A program made the translations under genes and the position numbers. A stretch of 64,000 bases of DNA from Pseudomonas hormoni (GTDB taxonomy: Bacteria; Pseudomonadota; Gammaproteobacteria; Pseudomonadales; Pseudomonadaceae): positions 439,001-503,000 of the forward strand of contig NZ_CP075566.1 of NCBI RefSeq assembly GCF_018502625.1. Reading direction: 5' to 3'. Below, one piece after another: positions 37,468-46,269 of this stretch (its first letter is position 1; every line of letters starts with the position of its first letter). Below the pieces are notes generated by a model, which saw nothing but the letters and a program-made list of their open reading frames with translations, was not told the origin of the DNA and did no database searches.

Positions 37468-37971
37468 TTACGGGCGGATTTCGATCATCGTGCCGTCCGG
37501 CACCAAACCCCAGACCTCGCGCATGTCCATGTTGCGCATGGCGATGCAGCCGTCGGTCCAGTCCAGGGTGTGGAACAGGTTTTCCGGGTAGTCATAGGTG
37601 TCGGGGGTGCCGTGGATCATGATCATGCCGCCAGGCTCGACACCTTCGCGCCGGGCGCGGGCAGAGTCGCTGACGTTCGGATAAGAAATGTGCATCGCCA
37701 GGTTGAAGCGGTCACTGACCTTGCGCCAGTCCACCCAGTAAAAACCCTCGGGCGTGCGCTTGTCGCCTTCCATCAGCTTCGCGCCCCTGGGCTGCTTGCC
37801 CAGGGAAATGCGGTAGGTTCGCAGCGGTTTGCCGTCGGCGATCAATTGCAGTTGATGGGCGGATTTGAGCACCAGTACTTTTTCGATGGGTTTGCCATCC
37901 AGGGTGACCACGGTGGAGGCCTGGGACACGACAGCGAACGACAGGCAAAACAGGGCAAGCAACCAGCGCAT
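37468..37971 (-). CDS. Periplasmic L,D-transpeptidase (YkuD) family protein
   Basis: 167 residues with a signal peptide ending VVSQA at residue 18. The YkuD catalytic block is intact: the conserved His in MIMIHGTPDTYDYPE and Cys in WTDGCIAMRNMDMREVW near residue 145, the nucleophile that attacks the meso-DAP tetrapeptide. The protein is single-domain with no LysM or PG-binding module, like the short YafK/ErfK-type forms. It could cross-link peptidoglycan or attach or release lipoprotein. It stands alone between a REPIN and the NUDIX gene. Confidence 0.88.
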   Translation of the reverse strand: MRWLLALFCLSFAVVSQASTVVTLDGKPIEKVLVLKSAHQLQLIADGKPLRTYRISLGKQPRGAKLMEGDKRTPEGFYWVDWRKVSDRFNLAMHISYPNVSDSARARREGVEPGGMIMIHGTPDTYDYPENLFHTLDWTDGCIAMRNMDMREVWGLVPDGTMIEIRP

Positions 37972-38037
37972 TGAAACGATATCCCTAGGAGTGTCGCGAC
38001 GATTTAATAGTTATAGGTGGTTTTACTGACAGGCGCT

Positions 38038-38589
38038 TCAGGTGATGGCAGGCTGCGCAAGCGGCTGGATCGACTCGGACCGCACGGGGTAGACCTCGGT
38101 CCGCCGGTCAGTGAAGAAGCATTCTAAGGTACGGCCCACCGTGCGGAAAGCCAGGTCGGACCACGGGATGTCGGCTTCGTCGAAAAGTGCCACTTCCAGG
38201 CTCTCGGGGCCGGCGGAAAAATCCAGGTCCACCAGTTCGGCGCGAAAGAACACATGCACCTGACTGATGTGCGGCACGTCGATCAACGTATAGATGCTCA
38301 GGTTGCGCACCCGCGCACAGGCTTCTTCAGCCGTTTCGCGAATGGCCGCCTGCTCGATGGTTTCGCCGTTCTCCATGAAACCGGCGGGCAGGGTCCAGTA
38401 GCCGAGCCGTGGCTCGATGGCGCGTCGGCACAGCAACACTTTCGAGCCCCAGGTCGCCACGCAGCCGGCGACGATATTGGGGTTCTGGTAGTGAATGGCG
38501 TGACAGCTGTCACAGACAAAACGCAGACGCGAATCGCCTTCCGGAATGCGTTGGGTCACCGGGTTGCCGCACTGACTGCAAAATTTCAT
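38038..38589 (-). CDS. NUDIX hydrolase with N-terminal zinc ribbon
   Basis: 183 residues from the ATG at 38589 (AGGAA 7 bases upstream). A zinc ribbon, MKFCSQCGNPV and FVCDSCHAIHY, is followed by a NUDIX fold with the box GFMENGETIEQAAIRETAEEA. This layout resembles NudC-like NAD pyrophosphatases but is shorter and lacks their extra N-terminal domain and the SQPWPFPxS motif. A nucleoside-diphosphate-linked substrate is likely but unspecified. It is divergent from the CoA pyrophosphatase gene. Confidence 0.87.
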   Translation of the reverse strand: MKFCSQCGNPVTQRIPEGDSRLRFVCDSCHAIHYQNPNIVAGCVATWGSKVLLCRRAIEPRLGYWTLPAGFMENGETIEQAAIRETAEEACARVRNLSIYTLIDVPHISQVHVFFRAELVDLDFSAGPESLEVALFDEADIPWSDLAFRTVGRTLECFFTDRRTEVYPVRSESIQPLAQPAIT

Positions 38590-38735
38590 GCTTGGGTTCC
38601 TGAATGCTGCGCCTATCTTGGCGTGCGGCGGTGTCTGTCGGCAAGTTGTCGTTTCGCGACACGCGGCAGTTCGGGGGTTGGGCGGTCGGTGTGATTGGTG
38701 CATGATGCGAGGTAGAGAATAAATCGAGAAGACTC

Positions 38736-39335
38736 ATGCTGGACGAGCTACTGCATCGAGTAAGCAACCACACCCCACGCACACTGGAAACCGACAAGCG
38801 TTTCCCTGAGGCCGCGGTACTGGTGCCCATCACTCGCAGTGATGAACCGGAACTGGTTCTGACCCTGCGCGCCAGCGGGCTCTCGACCCATGGCGGTGAA
38901 GTCGCCTTCCCTGGCGGACGACGGGACCCCGAAGACCCGGACCTGATTTTCACCGCGCTACGTGAGGCCGAAGAAGAAATAGGCCTGCCGCCCGGGCTGG
39001 TCGAAGTGATCGGCCCGCTGAGCCCGCTGATCTCCCTGCACGGCATCAAGGTCACGCCTTATGTCGGCGTGATTCCGGATTTCGTCGAGTACCGGGCCAA
39101 TGATGCCGAGATCGCAGCCGTGTTCAGCGTGCCCCTGGAATTCTTCCGCAAGGACCCGCGCGAACATACCCATCGCATCGATTACCAGGGGCGTAGCTGG
39201 TACGTACCGAGTTACCGTTATGGTGAGTACAAGATCTGGGGCCTGACGGCGATCATGATCGTCGAGTTGATCAACCTGCTCTATGACGCCAGAATCAGCC
39301 TGCACCAGCCTCCCAAGAGTTTTATCAACACCTGA
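38736..39335 (+). CDS. CoA pyrophosphatase, NUDIX (NudL/YeaB-like)
   Basis: A 199-residue NUDIX enzyme. The CoA-type preceding motif (LTLRASGLSTHGGEVAFPGG) runs straight into the NUDIX box, whose core REAEEEIGL is at about residues 75-83. Relatives split CoA or oxidised CoA into 4'-phosphopantetheine and 3',5'-ADP. The GxRDPEDxD spacing in the box agrees with that group. It is followed closely by the gamma carbonic anhydrase gene. Confidence 0.9.
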   Translation: MLDELLHRVSNHTPRTLETDKRFPEAAVLVPITRSDEPELVLTLRASGLSTHGGEVAFPGGRRDPEDPDLIFTALREAEEEIGLPPGLVEVIGPLSPLISLHGIKVTPYVGVIPDFVEYRANDAEIAAVFSVPLEFFRKDPREHTHRIDYQGRSWYVPSYRYGEYKIWGLTAIMIVELINLLYDARISLHQPPKSFINT

Positions 39336-39390
39336 AGCCATCGTTCGTATGGCGTGAGATCGCGGCTGCCTGAGCCTTGAGGACTACACG

Positions 39391-39915
39391 ATGAAATACC
39401 GCCTGGGCGATGCCCGTGTCGAGACCCATCCGCAGAGCTGGGTCGCCCCAAACGCCGTGCTGGTGGGCAAGGTCAAACTGGAAGAGGGCGCCAACGTCTG
39501 GTTCAACGCGGTGCTGCGTGGCGACAACGAACTGATCCTGATCGGCAAGAACAGCAACGTTCAGGACGGCACCGTGATGCACACCGACATGGGCTACCCG
39601 CTGACCATCGGCACTGGCGTGACCATCGGTCACAACGCCATGCTTCATGGCTGCACCGTCGGTGATTACAGCCTGATCGGCATTAACGCGGTGATCCTCA
39701 ACGGCGCGAAGATCGGCAAGAACTGCATCATCGGCGCCAACTCGCTGATCGGTGAGGGCAAGGAAATTCCGGACGGTTCGCTGGTCATGGGCTCGCCGGG
39801 CAAGGTTGTTCGTGAGCTGACCGAGCCGCAAAAGAGGATGCTGGAGGCCAGCGCTGCGCACTATGTGCATAACTCGCAGCGTTACGCCCGCGATCTGGTC
39901 GAGCAGGAAGAATGA
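39391..39915 (+). CDS. Gamma-class carbonic anhydrase-like protein
   Basis: A 174-residue left-handed beta-helix (hexapeptide repeats such as [20 protein letters not shown]). Three zinc-ligand histidines are visible: MHTDMG (about residue 67), IGHNAMLHG (two His, about 84 and 89). The catalytic Arg/Asp/Gln set around VLRGDNE and NVQDGT is kept. The family includes YrdA/PaaY; some members hydrate CO2, others hydrolyse thioesters. The stop overlaps the DUF1289 start by 4 bases. Confidence 0.9.
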   Translation: MKYRLGDARVETHPQSWVAPNAVLVGKVKLEEGANVWFNAVLRGDNELILIGKNSNVQDGTVMHTDMGYPLTIGTGVTIGHNAMLHGCTVGDYSLIGINAVILNGAKIGKNCIIGANSLIGEGKEIPDGSLVMGSPGKVVRELTEPQKRMLEASAAHYVHNSQRYARDLVEQEE

Positions 39916-40127
39916 GCACGCCAGAACGTCCGGTCCTGTCGCCCTGCGTGAATATCTGTGCGCTGGACGACGATGACATTTGCACCGGGTGTCAGCGCAC
40001 AGTGGAAGAGATCACGCGCTGGAGCCGGATGGACAACGAAGAGCGCCGCAAGGTGTTGGGGTTGTGTCATGAGCGGGCGAAATCGAGTGGATTGCTCTGG
40101 ATGCTGCCTTCCAGATCCGATTCCTGA
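39912..40127 (+). CDS. DUF1289 small cysteine-containing protein
   Basis: 71 residues. The family signature [18 protein letters not shown] carries four cysteines that may bind a metal, followed by RTVEEITRW and an Arg/Glu-rich helix. Function is not known. The ATGA overlap with the carbonic anhydrase gene indicates coupled translation. Confidence 0.85.
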   Translation: MSTPERPVLSPCVNICALDDDDICTGCQRTVEEITRWSRMDNEERRKVLGLCHERAKSSGLLWMLPSRSDS

Positions 40128-40151
40128 GCTTTTGTGGCTGATGAGTTATTT

Positions 40152-40281
40152 GTGGCGAGGGAGCTCCCGCTGGGCTGCGAAGCAGCCCCAAACTGACAGA
40201 TCGTTGTTTTATCTGACACACCGCAACCACCGACTTCAGGGCCGCTGCGCGACCCAGCGGGAGCAAGCTCCCTCGCCACAG
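40152..40281. repeat. REPIN with a shortened left half
   Basis: The left copy reads GCGAGGGAGCTCCCGCTGGG, lacking the four bases TTGC present in every other copy of this class; the right copy GAGCAAGCTCCCTCGCCACA is intact. Confidence 0.88.
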
Positions 40282-40343
40282 GTTATTTGTAAACCAAAGA
40301 TAAAGTAATCTGTGCGCCAAATTGACAGGTATCCCCACGCCCC

Positions 40344-40811
40344 ATGCTCTTCCTGATCGCCTACATCTGCAGCGTCGTGCTGATCAACTACGCCTTCTCC
40401 ACCGCGCCACACCTGGACATCATCTGGTCCGCCTGGGGCGGTTTGGTGTTTGTGCTGCGCGACATGGTGCAAACCCGCTTCGGCCATGGCGCGATCGCGG
40501 CCATGCTGGCGGCGCTGGTGCTGTCGTACGTCACATCCGATCCTTCCATCGCCCTGGCCAGCGCCACGGCGTTCGCCGTGTCCGAGTGCATCGACTGGCT
40601 GGTGTTCAGTGTCACCAAACGTCCGCTGCACGACCGCCTGTGGATAAGTTCGGCCCTGAGCATTCCCCTCGATACCTTCATCTTCTTCGGCATGATCGAC
40701 GCCTTCACCCCGGCCGTGATTCTCACCGCCATGGGCTCGAAGTTCGCCGGCGTCACGGCCGTATGGCTGATCATGGCGTGGCGCTTGCGCAAACAGGCCG
40801 TCGCCAGCTGA
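40344..40811 (+). CDS. VUT-family membrane transporter (queuosine-precursor type)
   Basis: A 155-residue protein with five to six hydrophobic helices. The phrases FVLRDMVQTRFGHG (about residue 36) and AFAVSECIDWLVFSVTKRPLHDR (about 77) are the conserved Asp-Arg and Glu-Asp elements of the VUT (DUF165) family, whose YhhQ members import preQ0/preQ1. Assignment to a queuosine precursor is by family only; I saw no preQ1 riboswitch in the 60 bases upstream. Confidence 0.8.
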   Translation: MLFLIAYICSVVLINYAFSTAPHLDIIWSAWGGLVFVLRDMVQTRFGHGAIAAMLAALVLSYVTSDPSIALASATAFAVSECIDWLVFSVTKRPLHDRLWISSALSIPLDTFIFFGMIDAFTPAVILTAMGSKFAGVTAVWLIMAWRLRKQAVAS

Positions 40812-40832
40812 AGCCAAACCCTCAGGTTCATG

Positions 40833-40869
40833 TAAAATGCCGCGCTTTCTCCCCATGGGAAGCGCGCGA
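40833..40869 (+). promoter_or_regulatory. Candidate promoter -10 and start hairpin of the purT leader
   Basis: TGTAAAAT (extended -10, TAAAAT at 40833-40838) resembles the guaB start region, though no clear -35 is seen. CGCGCTT (40841-40847) and AAGCGCG (40860-40866) form a 7-bp hairpin directly after it, which could instead be the 3' hairpin of the VUT transcript; there is no T-run. Confidence 0.35.
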
Positions 40870-41039
40870 GTAGCGTGTACGGCCAGTTCGTTAGTTCAAG
40901 TTCGGATGCAGGAAGCTCATAGCCAAGGCGCTGTGACGAGTCATAGCTCGCTATGGCGAGGAACAGCAACGCAGGATATGGGCTTCATGCGCCGAAATTG
41001 ACTAACAGAACTGGCCACACACGCTACTTTCCTGCATCC
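40870..41039 (+). ncRNA. Large structured leader upstream of purT
   Basis: About 158 bases fold into one long imperfect hairpin. Paired blocks are 40870-40878 with 41019-41027, 40881-40889 with 41008-41016, 40890-40895 with 41001-41006, 40901-40905 with 40992-40996, 40912-40921 with 40977-40986, 40931-40934 with 40963-40966 and 40942-40946 with 40951-40955. In competition, GGATGCAGGAA (40904-40914) is perfectly complementary to TTCCTGCATCC (41029-41039). It could be a riboswitch-like leader, an sRNA, or a MITE-like insertion. I do not recognise it. Confidence 0.5.
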
Positions 41040-41069
41040 CTCGATGATCCGCTCCTTTGAGGACCTGAG

Positions 41070-42251
41070 ATGACCCGTATCGGAACTCCATTGTCGCCAA
41101 CCGCGACCCGCGTATTGATGTGTGGCTGTGGTGAGTTGGGCAAGGAAGTGGTGATCGAGCTGCAACGCCTGGGCGTTGAAGTGATTGCCGTGGATCGCTA
41201 CGCCAACGCGCCGGCCATGCAAGTGGCTCATCGCAGCCACGTGATCAACATGCTCGACGGCGCCGCCCTGCGTGCGGTGATCGAAGCCGAGAAGCCGCAT
41301 TTCATCGTGCCGGAAATCGAAGCCATCGCCACCGCGACCCTGGTCGAACTGGAAGCCGAAGGCTTCACCGTGATCCCGACCGCGCGTGCCGCGCAGCTGA
41401 CCATGAACCGTGAAGGCATCCGTCGTCTGGCCGCCGAAGAGCTGGACCTGCCGACCTCGCCGTACCACTTCGCCGACACGTTCGAGGATTACAGCAAGGC
41501 CGTTCAGGACCTGGGTTTCCCGTGCGTGGTCAAGCCAGTGATGAGTTCGTCGGGCAAAGGCCAGAGCCTGCTGCGCAGCGCCGATGATGTGAAAACCGCG
41601 TGGGAGTATGCGCAAGAAGGCGGCCGCGCCGGTAAAGGTCGCGTGATCATCGAAGGTTTCATCGACTTCGACTACGAAATCACTCTGCTGACCGTGCGTC
41701 ACGTCGGCGGTACCACGTTCTGCGCGCCGGTCGGTCACCGTCAGGAGAAGGGCGACTATCAGGAATCCTGGCAGCCGCAAGCCATGAGCCCGGTTGCCTT
41801 GGCGGAATCCGAGCGCGTGGCCAAAGCGGTCACTGAAGCCTTGGGCGGTCGTGGTCTGTTTGGTGTCGAGCTGTTCATCAAAGGCGATCAGGTGTGGTTC
41901 AGCGAAGTTTCACCGCGTCCGCATGACACCGGCCTGGTGACCCTGATTTCTCAGGACCTGTCGCAATTCGCGCTGCACGCGCGGGCTATTCTGGGCCTGC
42001 CGATTCCGTTGATCCGTCAGTTTGGGCCATCGGCTTCGGCGGTGATCCTGGTGGAAGGGCAATCGACCCAGACCGCTTTCGCCAACCTGGGCGCTGCGTT
42101 GAGCGAGCCGGATACGGCGTTGCGTCTGTTTGGCAAGCCTGAGGTGAATGGTCAGCGGCGGATGGGTGTGGCGTTGGCGCGGGATGAGTCGATTGAAACG
42201 GCTCGCGCTAAAGCAACCCGTGCTTCTCAGGCTGTTGTTGTAGAGCTGTAA
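41070..42251 (+). CDS. purT: Formate-dependent phosphoribosylglycinamide formyltransferase
   Basis: Makes formyl-GAR from GAR, formate and ATP, the folate-independent version of step three of purine synthesis. A 393-residue ATP-grasp enzyme: N-terminal [21 protein letters not shown] binds the substrate phosphate, the central ATP-grasp has [13 protein letters not shown] near residue 155, and the metal-binding Glu lie in [23 protein letters not shown] near 275. GAGGA lies 7 bases before the ATG. A structured leader of about 200 bases precedes it, suggesting RNA-level control. Confidence 0.97.
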   Translation: MTRIGTPLSPTATRVLMCGCGELGKEVVIELQRLGVEVIAVDRYANAPAMQVAHRSHVINMLDGAALRAVIEAEKPHFIVPEIEAIATATLVELEAEGFTVIPTARAAQLTMNREGIRRLAAEELDLPTSPYHFADTFEDYSKAVQDLGFPCVVKPVMSSSGKGQSLLRSADDVKTAWEYAQEGGRAGKGRVIIEGFIDFDYEITLLTVRHVGGTTFCAPVGHRQEKGDYQESWQPQAMSPVALAESERVAKAVTEALGGRGLFGVELFIKGDQVWFSEVSPRPHDTGLVTLISQDLSQFALHARAILGLPIPLIRQFGPSASAVILVEGQSTQTAFANLGAALSEPDTALRLFGKPEVNGQRRMGVALARDESIETARAKATRASQAVVVEL

Positions 42252-42262
42252 ACCGCGGCGCG

Positions 42263-42358
42263 GCAATCGCTAGCAGGCTAGCTCCCACAGGGTTATTGGT
42301 TGGTCACAGATTTTGTGTACACCCAATTTCCATGTGGGAGCCAGCCTGCTGGCGATGC
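42263..42358. repeat. REPIN between purT and the MFS gene
   Basis: The left half has the CTAGC core (ATCGCTAGCAGGCTAGCTCC); the right half has diverged to GGAGCCAGCCTGCTGGCGAT. It lies between convergent genes. Confidence 0.87.
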
Positions 42359-42365
42359 TTCTGAT

Positions 42366-43682
42366 TCAGGCAACCCGATTCAAATCGTTATGCCGCGTCT
42401 CTTTCAGGCACAGCACCGCAATCAAACTCAGCACCGCCGCCCCCGACACATACCCGCCGACATAACTCAAACCGCCCATCGCCACCAGCTTCTGCGCGAA
42501 GAACGGCGCCGCCGAGGCTCCGACAATACCGCCCAGGTTGTAGGCCGCTGACGCGCCGGTATAGCGCACGTGTGTCGGAAACAGCTCCGGCAGCAGCGCA
42601 CCCATCGGTGCGAACGTCACGCCCATTAGAAACAACTCGATGCACAGGAACAGCGCCACGCCCCAGGTCGAACCCTGGGTCAGCAGCGGCTCCATCAAGA
42701 ACCCGGACAGAATCGCCAGCACGCCACCGATGATTAGCACCGGTTTGCGCCCATAACGGTCACTGGCCCAGGCCGACAACGGCGTCGCGGCGGCCATGAA
42801 CAGCACGGCGAAGCACAGCAGCGCGAGGAAGGTTTCGCGGGTGTAGCCGAGCGTCGACACACCGTAACTCAGCGAAAACACCGTCGAGATGTAGAAAAGC
42901 GCGTAGCACACCACCATCGACCCGGCACCCAGCAACACCGGCATCCAGTATTGGCTGAACAGCTCGACCAGCGGGATCTTCACCCTTTCCTGACGCGCCA
43001 TGGCATTGGCGAACACTGGCGTTTCGTGCAGCTTGAGGCGCACGTACAGGCCGACCATCACCAGCGCGGCGCTGAGCAGGAACGGAATCCGCCAGCCCCA
43101 CGAGCGGAACTGTTCGTCGTCCAATGTCATCGCCAGCGTCAGGAACAAACCGTTGGCGGCGAGAAAGCCAATCGAAGGGCCGAGCTGCGGAAACATGCCG
43201 AACCAGGCGCGTTTGCCCTTGGGTGCATTCTCCGTCGCCAGCAATGCCGCGCCGCCCCATTCGCCGCCCAGTCCCAAACCCTGGCCGAAGCGCAGCACAC
43301 AAAGCAGGATCGGCGCCCAGGCCCCGATGGCGTCGTAACCCGGCAGCACGCCGATCAGCGTGGTGCACACGCCCATCAGCAGCAAGGAGGCGACCAGGGT
43401 CGATTTGCGCCCGATGCGGTCACCGAAGTGGCCGAACAGCGCCGAGCCTAACGGCCGAGCGAGAAAGGCGATGCCGAAGGTGAGAAACGCCGAGAGCATC
43501 TGGGCGGTGCCGGAGGTCTGCGGAAAGAACACCGGACCGATCACCAGCGCCGCGGCAGTGGCATACACGTAGAAGTCGTAGAACTCGATGGCGGTGCCGA
43601 TGAAACTCGCAGTGGCCACACGGGTGGCGGAGTTCGTCGGTTGCGCTGGCGTGGTTTCGGTATAAGTCGTGCTGGTCGTCAT
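42366..43682 (-). CDS. MFS transporter, metabolite:H+ symporter (MHS) family
   Basis: 438 residues from the ATG at 43682 (AGGGA upstream). Twelve hydrophobic segments. The N-terminal ASFIGTAIEFYDFYVYATAA and FGHFGDRIGRKSTL are the MHS signatures shared by ShiA, ProP and KgtP-type symporters for organic acids or osmolytes. The cytoplasmic loop LHETPVFANAMARQ lies between helices six and seven. The substrate is undefined. It sits between purT and the CNNM gene, an order I recall from P. aeruginosa. Confidence 0.9.
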   Translation of the reverse strand: MTTSTTYTETTPAQPTNSATRVATASFIGTAIEFYDFYVYATAAALVIGPVFFPQTSGTAQMLSAFLTFGIAFLARPLGSALFGHFGDRIGRKSTLVASLLLMGVCTTLIGVLPGYDAIGAWAPILLCVLRFGQGLGLGGEWGGAALLATENAPKGKRAWFGMFPQLGPSIGFLAANGLFLTLAMTLDDEQFRSWGWRIPFLLSAALVMVGLYVRLKLHETPVFANAMARQERVKIPLVELFSQYWMPVLLGAGSMVVCYALFYISTVFSLSYGVSTLGYTRETFLALLCFAVLFMAAATPLSAWASDRYGRKPVLIIGGVLAILSGFLMEPLLTQGSTWGVALFLCIELFLMGVTFAPMGALLPELFPTHVRYTGASAAYNLGGIVGASAAPFFAQKLVAMGGLSYVGGYVSGAAVLSLIAVLCLKETRHNDLNRVA

Positions 43683-43864
43683 GCGGTTATCCCTGACAGT
43701 CATGTGCCCCAGTGGAGCGAATTATTATGGTCGAACACCCAGGGATGTGGGTTTGAAGCGGGGTGCGGGTAGCACAGGGGTATGGCGGGGCTTGGGTAAG
43801 CGGATTCGATTATAGGAAGGTGGCTAACGATCGAACAAGTGGCCAAAGGCTTGCGATGGCTTTT

Positions 43865-43998
43865 GTGGCGAGGGGGCTTGCCCCCGTTCGGGCGCGCAGC
43901 GGCCGCAAAAAGGCTGGATGGAGGCTGTCAGGATAATTGCGGCGTCTGTGATTGGGACTGCTTCGCAGCCCAGCGGGAGCAAGCTCCCTCGCCACAGG
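43865..43998. repeat. REPIN, GCGAGGGAGC class with G-rich left half
   Basis: The left copy reads GCGAGGGGGCTTGCCCCCGT, with compensating changes on both sides of its stem; the right copy is standard. The changes preserve pairing. It fills the space between the MFS promoter region and the CNNM gene stop. Confidence 0.9.
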
Positions 43999-44013
43999 GG
44001 AATGTGTCAGGGG

Positions 44014-45249
44014 TCAGATAACCACTGGAATTGAACTCGTGTGCCAGATCAGCACACGGGTAACCCGATTGTCTTCCGTCTCCAGAATCTCCAGCCGATA
44101 ACGCCCGATCTTCAGGCACACCGCGCTGTCCGGAATCGTCTCCAGCGCCTCGGTCACCAGCCCGTTAAGGGTTTTCGGGCCGTCGCTGGGCAAGTGCCAG
44201 CCGAGGCTTTTGTTCAAGTCGCGTATCGACGCCGCACCATCGATCACCAGTCGGCCGTCGGCCTGCGGATGGATGTGCGGGTTGTCCAGGCTGTGCTGGC
44301 TTTCGAATTCGCCGACGATTTCTTCGAGAATGTCTTCCAGGGTGACGATGCCCAGCACTTCGCCGTACTCGTCGACCACCATGCCCAGGCGACGCTGCTG
44401 CTTGTGGAAGTTCAGCAGTTGCAGTTGCAGCGGGGTGCTTTCCGGCACGAAGTACGGATCGTGACACGCGGCCAGCAGCGCTTCGCGCGTCAGGTGGCCG
44501 TCGGGCAGCAGATGGCGGATCTGCCGGGTGTTGAGCACCGCTTCAACCTGATTGATGTCGCTGTGAAAAACCGGCAGGCGCGTACGCCGATTGGCGCGAA
44601 GCTGCTCGAGGATTTCTTCGATCGAGTCGTCGAGGTTGATCCCGTCGACGTCACTGCGCGGCACCAGAATGTCGTTGACTGTGATGTTGTCCAGCGCGTG
44701 GATGCCCGACACCGGGTGCGGGCGACAGACAGGGTGTTCAAGATCGTCGTACCGATCATTCTGCGTCTCGTCTTCGCTTTGCTGCACCACGTTGGCCTTG
44801 CGGGCAAACGGTCGCATCAGCAACTGGCTGATGCCATTGAGCAGCCAGGCGGCCGGGTAGATTATTTTCAGGGGGGCGCCCAGCAAGGTGTTTCCCAGGG
44901 ACAGGATCGCATCAGGGTAGCGGGCGGCGAGGGTGCGCGGCAGGTAGTCGGCGAATACCAGCAGAACCACGCCAGCGCCAACGCAAGCCGCCCATGGACC
45001 ATTTTCGACCCAGGTGAAAATCGCCAGCAAGGTGCTGATGACCACCACCAGCGCGCGGCACAGGGTGTTACAGAAAATCAGGCTGTTGAGTGGAAAACTC
45101 AGCTTCGCCACCGGCTTGTCGCTGGAGCGCGAGGCCGTGCGTTGGGCCAGCAAGTGCTGCCGCGCCGCCTCGATGGCGGTAAACAGCCCCGACCATAAAA
45201 TCAACAGGGCCACTACTGCGAGCATCGGCCCTATGGGCAAGTCGTCCAT
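44014..45249 (-). CDS. CNNM/CorC-type membrane protein with CBS pair
   Basis: A 411-residue protein. Residues about 1-150 form the DUF21/CNNM transmembrane domain (PMLAVVALLILWSGLFTAIEAAR). A cytosolic CBS pair runs about 185-310 (VNDILVPRSDVDGINLD, GMVVDEYGEVLGIVTLEDILEEIVGE), and the C-terminal CorC_HlyC domain follows to 405. Relatives (CorB/YfjD, MpfA, CNNMs) handle Mg2+ or Co2+ efflux; Mg2+ is the most likely cargo. It starts 12 bases after the stop of the CcsA-like gene, with which it forms a unit. Confidence 0.9.
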   Translation of the reverse strand: MDDLPIGPMLAVVALLILWSGLFTAIEAARQHLLAQRTASRSSDKPVAKLSFPLNSLIFCNTLCRALVVVISTLLAIFTWVENGPWAACVGAGVVLLVFADYLPRTLAARYPDAILSLGNTLLGAPLKIIYPAAWLLNGISQLLMRPFARKANVVQQSEDETQNDRYDDLEHPVCRPHPVSGIHALDNITVNDILVPRSDVDGINLDDSIEEILEQLRANRRTRLPVFHSDINQVEAVLNTRQIRHLLPDGHLTREALLAACHDPYFVPESTPLQLQLLNFHKQQRRLGMVVDEYGEVLGIVTLEDILEEIVGEFESQHSLDNPHIHPQADGRLVIDGAASIRDLNKSLGWHLPSDGPKTLNGLVTEALETIPDSAVCLKIGRYRLEILETEDNRVTRVLIWHTSSIPVVI

Positions 45250-45261
45250 TAATGCCGCCCG

Positions 45262-46074
45262 TCAGATGTGCAGGATGTATTCACGGACCAGCTTGCTGCC
45301 GAAATACGCGAGCATCAGCAGGCAGAAACCGGCGAGGGTCCAGCGAATGGCCTTGTGTCCGCGCCAGCCGAGGCGGTTACGACCCCAAAGCAACACGCTG
45401 AAGACGATCCAGGCCAGGCACGCCAGCAGGGTTTTGTGCACCAGGTGCTGGGCGAACAGGTTGTCGACGAACAGCCAGCCAGAGATCAGTGACAGCGACA
45501 ACAGCGTCCAGCCGGCCCAGAGGAAACCAAACAACAGGCTTTCCATGGTTTGCAGCGGCGGGAAGTTCTTGATCAGCCCGGACGGGTGCTTGTGCTTGAG
45601 TTGATGGTCCTGAACCAGCAGCAGCAAGGCCTGGAACACCGCGATGGTGAACATGCCGTACGCGAGGATCGACAGCAGGATGTGCGCGAGGATGCCCGGC
45701 GCTTCGTCGATGATCTGCACCGTACCGGCCGGGGCGAACTGCGCCAGCAGCACGGTCGCGGCGCCCAGCGGGAACAGCAATATCAGCAGGTTTTCCACCG
45801 GGATCCGCGAGCAGGCCAGCAGGGTCAGGGCGATGACCGCGGCGGCGATCAGGCTGGCGGCACTGAAGAAGTCCAGGCCCAGGCCGATGGGCGTCAGCAG
45901 ATGGGTGAACAGACTGGCGCTGTGAGCCAGCACGGCCAACACGCCGAGCGTGACCAGCAGGCGCTTGTTCGCCTTGGCGCCGGTGGCCAGGCGAGTGCCC
46001 TGATAGATGGTCGCAGCGGCATATAAGCAGGCGGCGGCGAGGGTAGTCAGCAAACTGGGTGACAAGGGGAGCAT
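45262..46074 (-). CDS. CcsA-like cytochrome c assembly family membrane protein (YpjD)
   Basis: 270 residues from the ATG at 46074, giving MLPLSPSLLTTLAAACLYA, a first membrane helix; an open extension to 46233 lacks membrane sequence and reaches into the ffh promoter. About eight helices. Conserved Trp/His features (LLFGFLWAGWTLLSLSLISG, HKTLLACLAWIVF, RGHKAIRW) belong to the CcsA/CcmC haem-handling family. No cytochrome c maturation genes are nearby, so its haem role is not proven. It is divergent from ffh. Confidence 0.85.
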   Translation of the reverse strand: MLPLSPSLLTTLAAACLYAAATIYQGTRLATGAKANKRLLVTLGVLAVLAHSASLFTHLLTPIGLGLDFFSAASLIAAAVIALTLLACSRIPVENLLILLFPLGAATVLLAQFAPAGTVQIIDEAPGILAHILLSILAYGMFTIAVFQALLLLVQDHQLKHKHPSGLIKNFPPLQTMESLLFGFLWAGWTLLSLSLISGWLFVDNLFAQHLVHKTLLACLAWIVFSVLLWGRNRLGWRGHKAIRWTLAGFCLLMLAYFGSKLVREYILHI

Positions 46075-46269
46075 AAATCCTGTTAGGCAAGCCCGAAAGG
46101 CGCTGAGTTTGGCATAGAACCCACGCGGCACGAAAGTGCGAGGTGTCCGCCAGTCGCAGTCTTCGCTATAATCCGCGACCTGCCCACGCCGCAGGCTCGC
46201 CGAGCACATGTTGATTCCGGTCTGGGCCGCCATTATCCCGGTCTACACAGGGCCTGAAAGGATCGCGCA

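Noticed and set aside
40284..40343. preQ1 riboswitch before the VUT transporter
   Set aside because: Only about 60 bases are available after the REPIN and no paired stem with an A-rich tail of the known preQ1 classes could be drawn.
46075..46233. N-terminal extension of the CcsA-like protein
   Set aside because: The extra 53 residues carry no membrane helix and would overlap the ffh promoter and leader.
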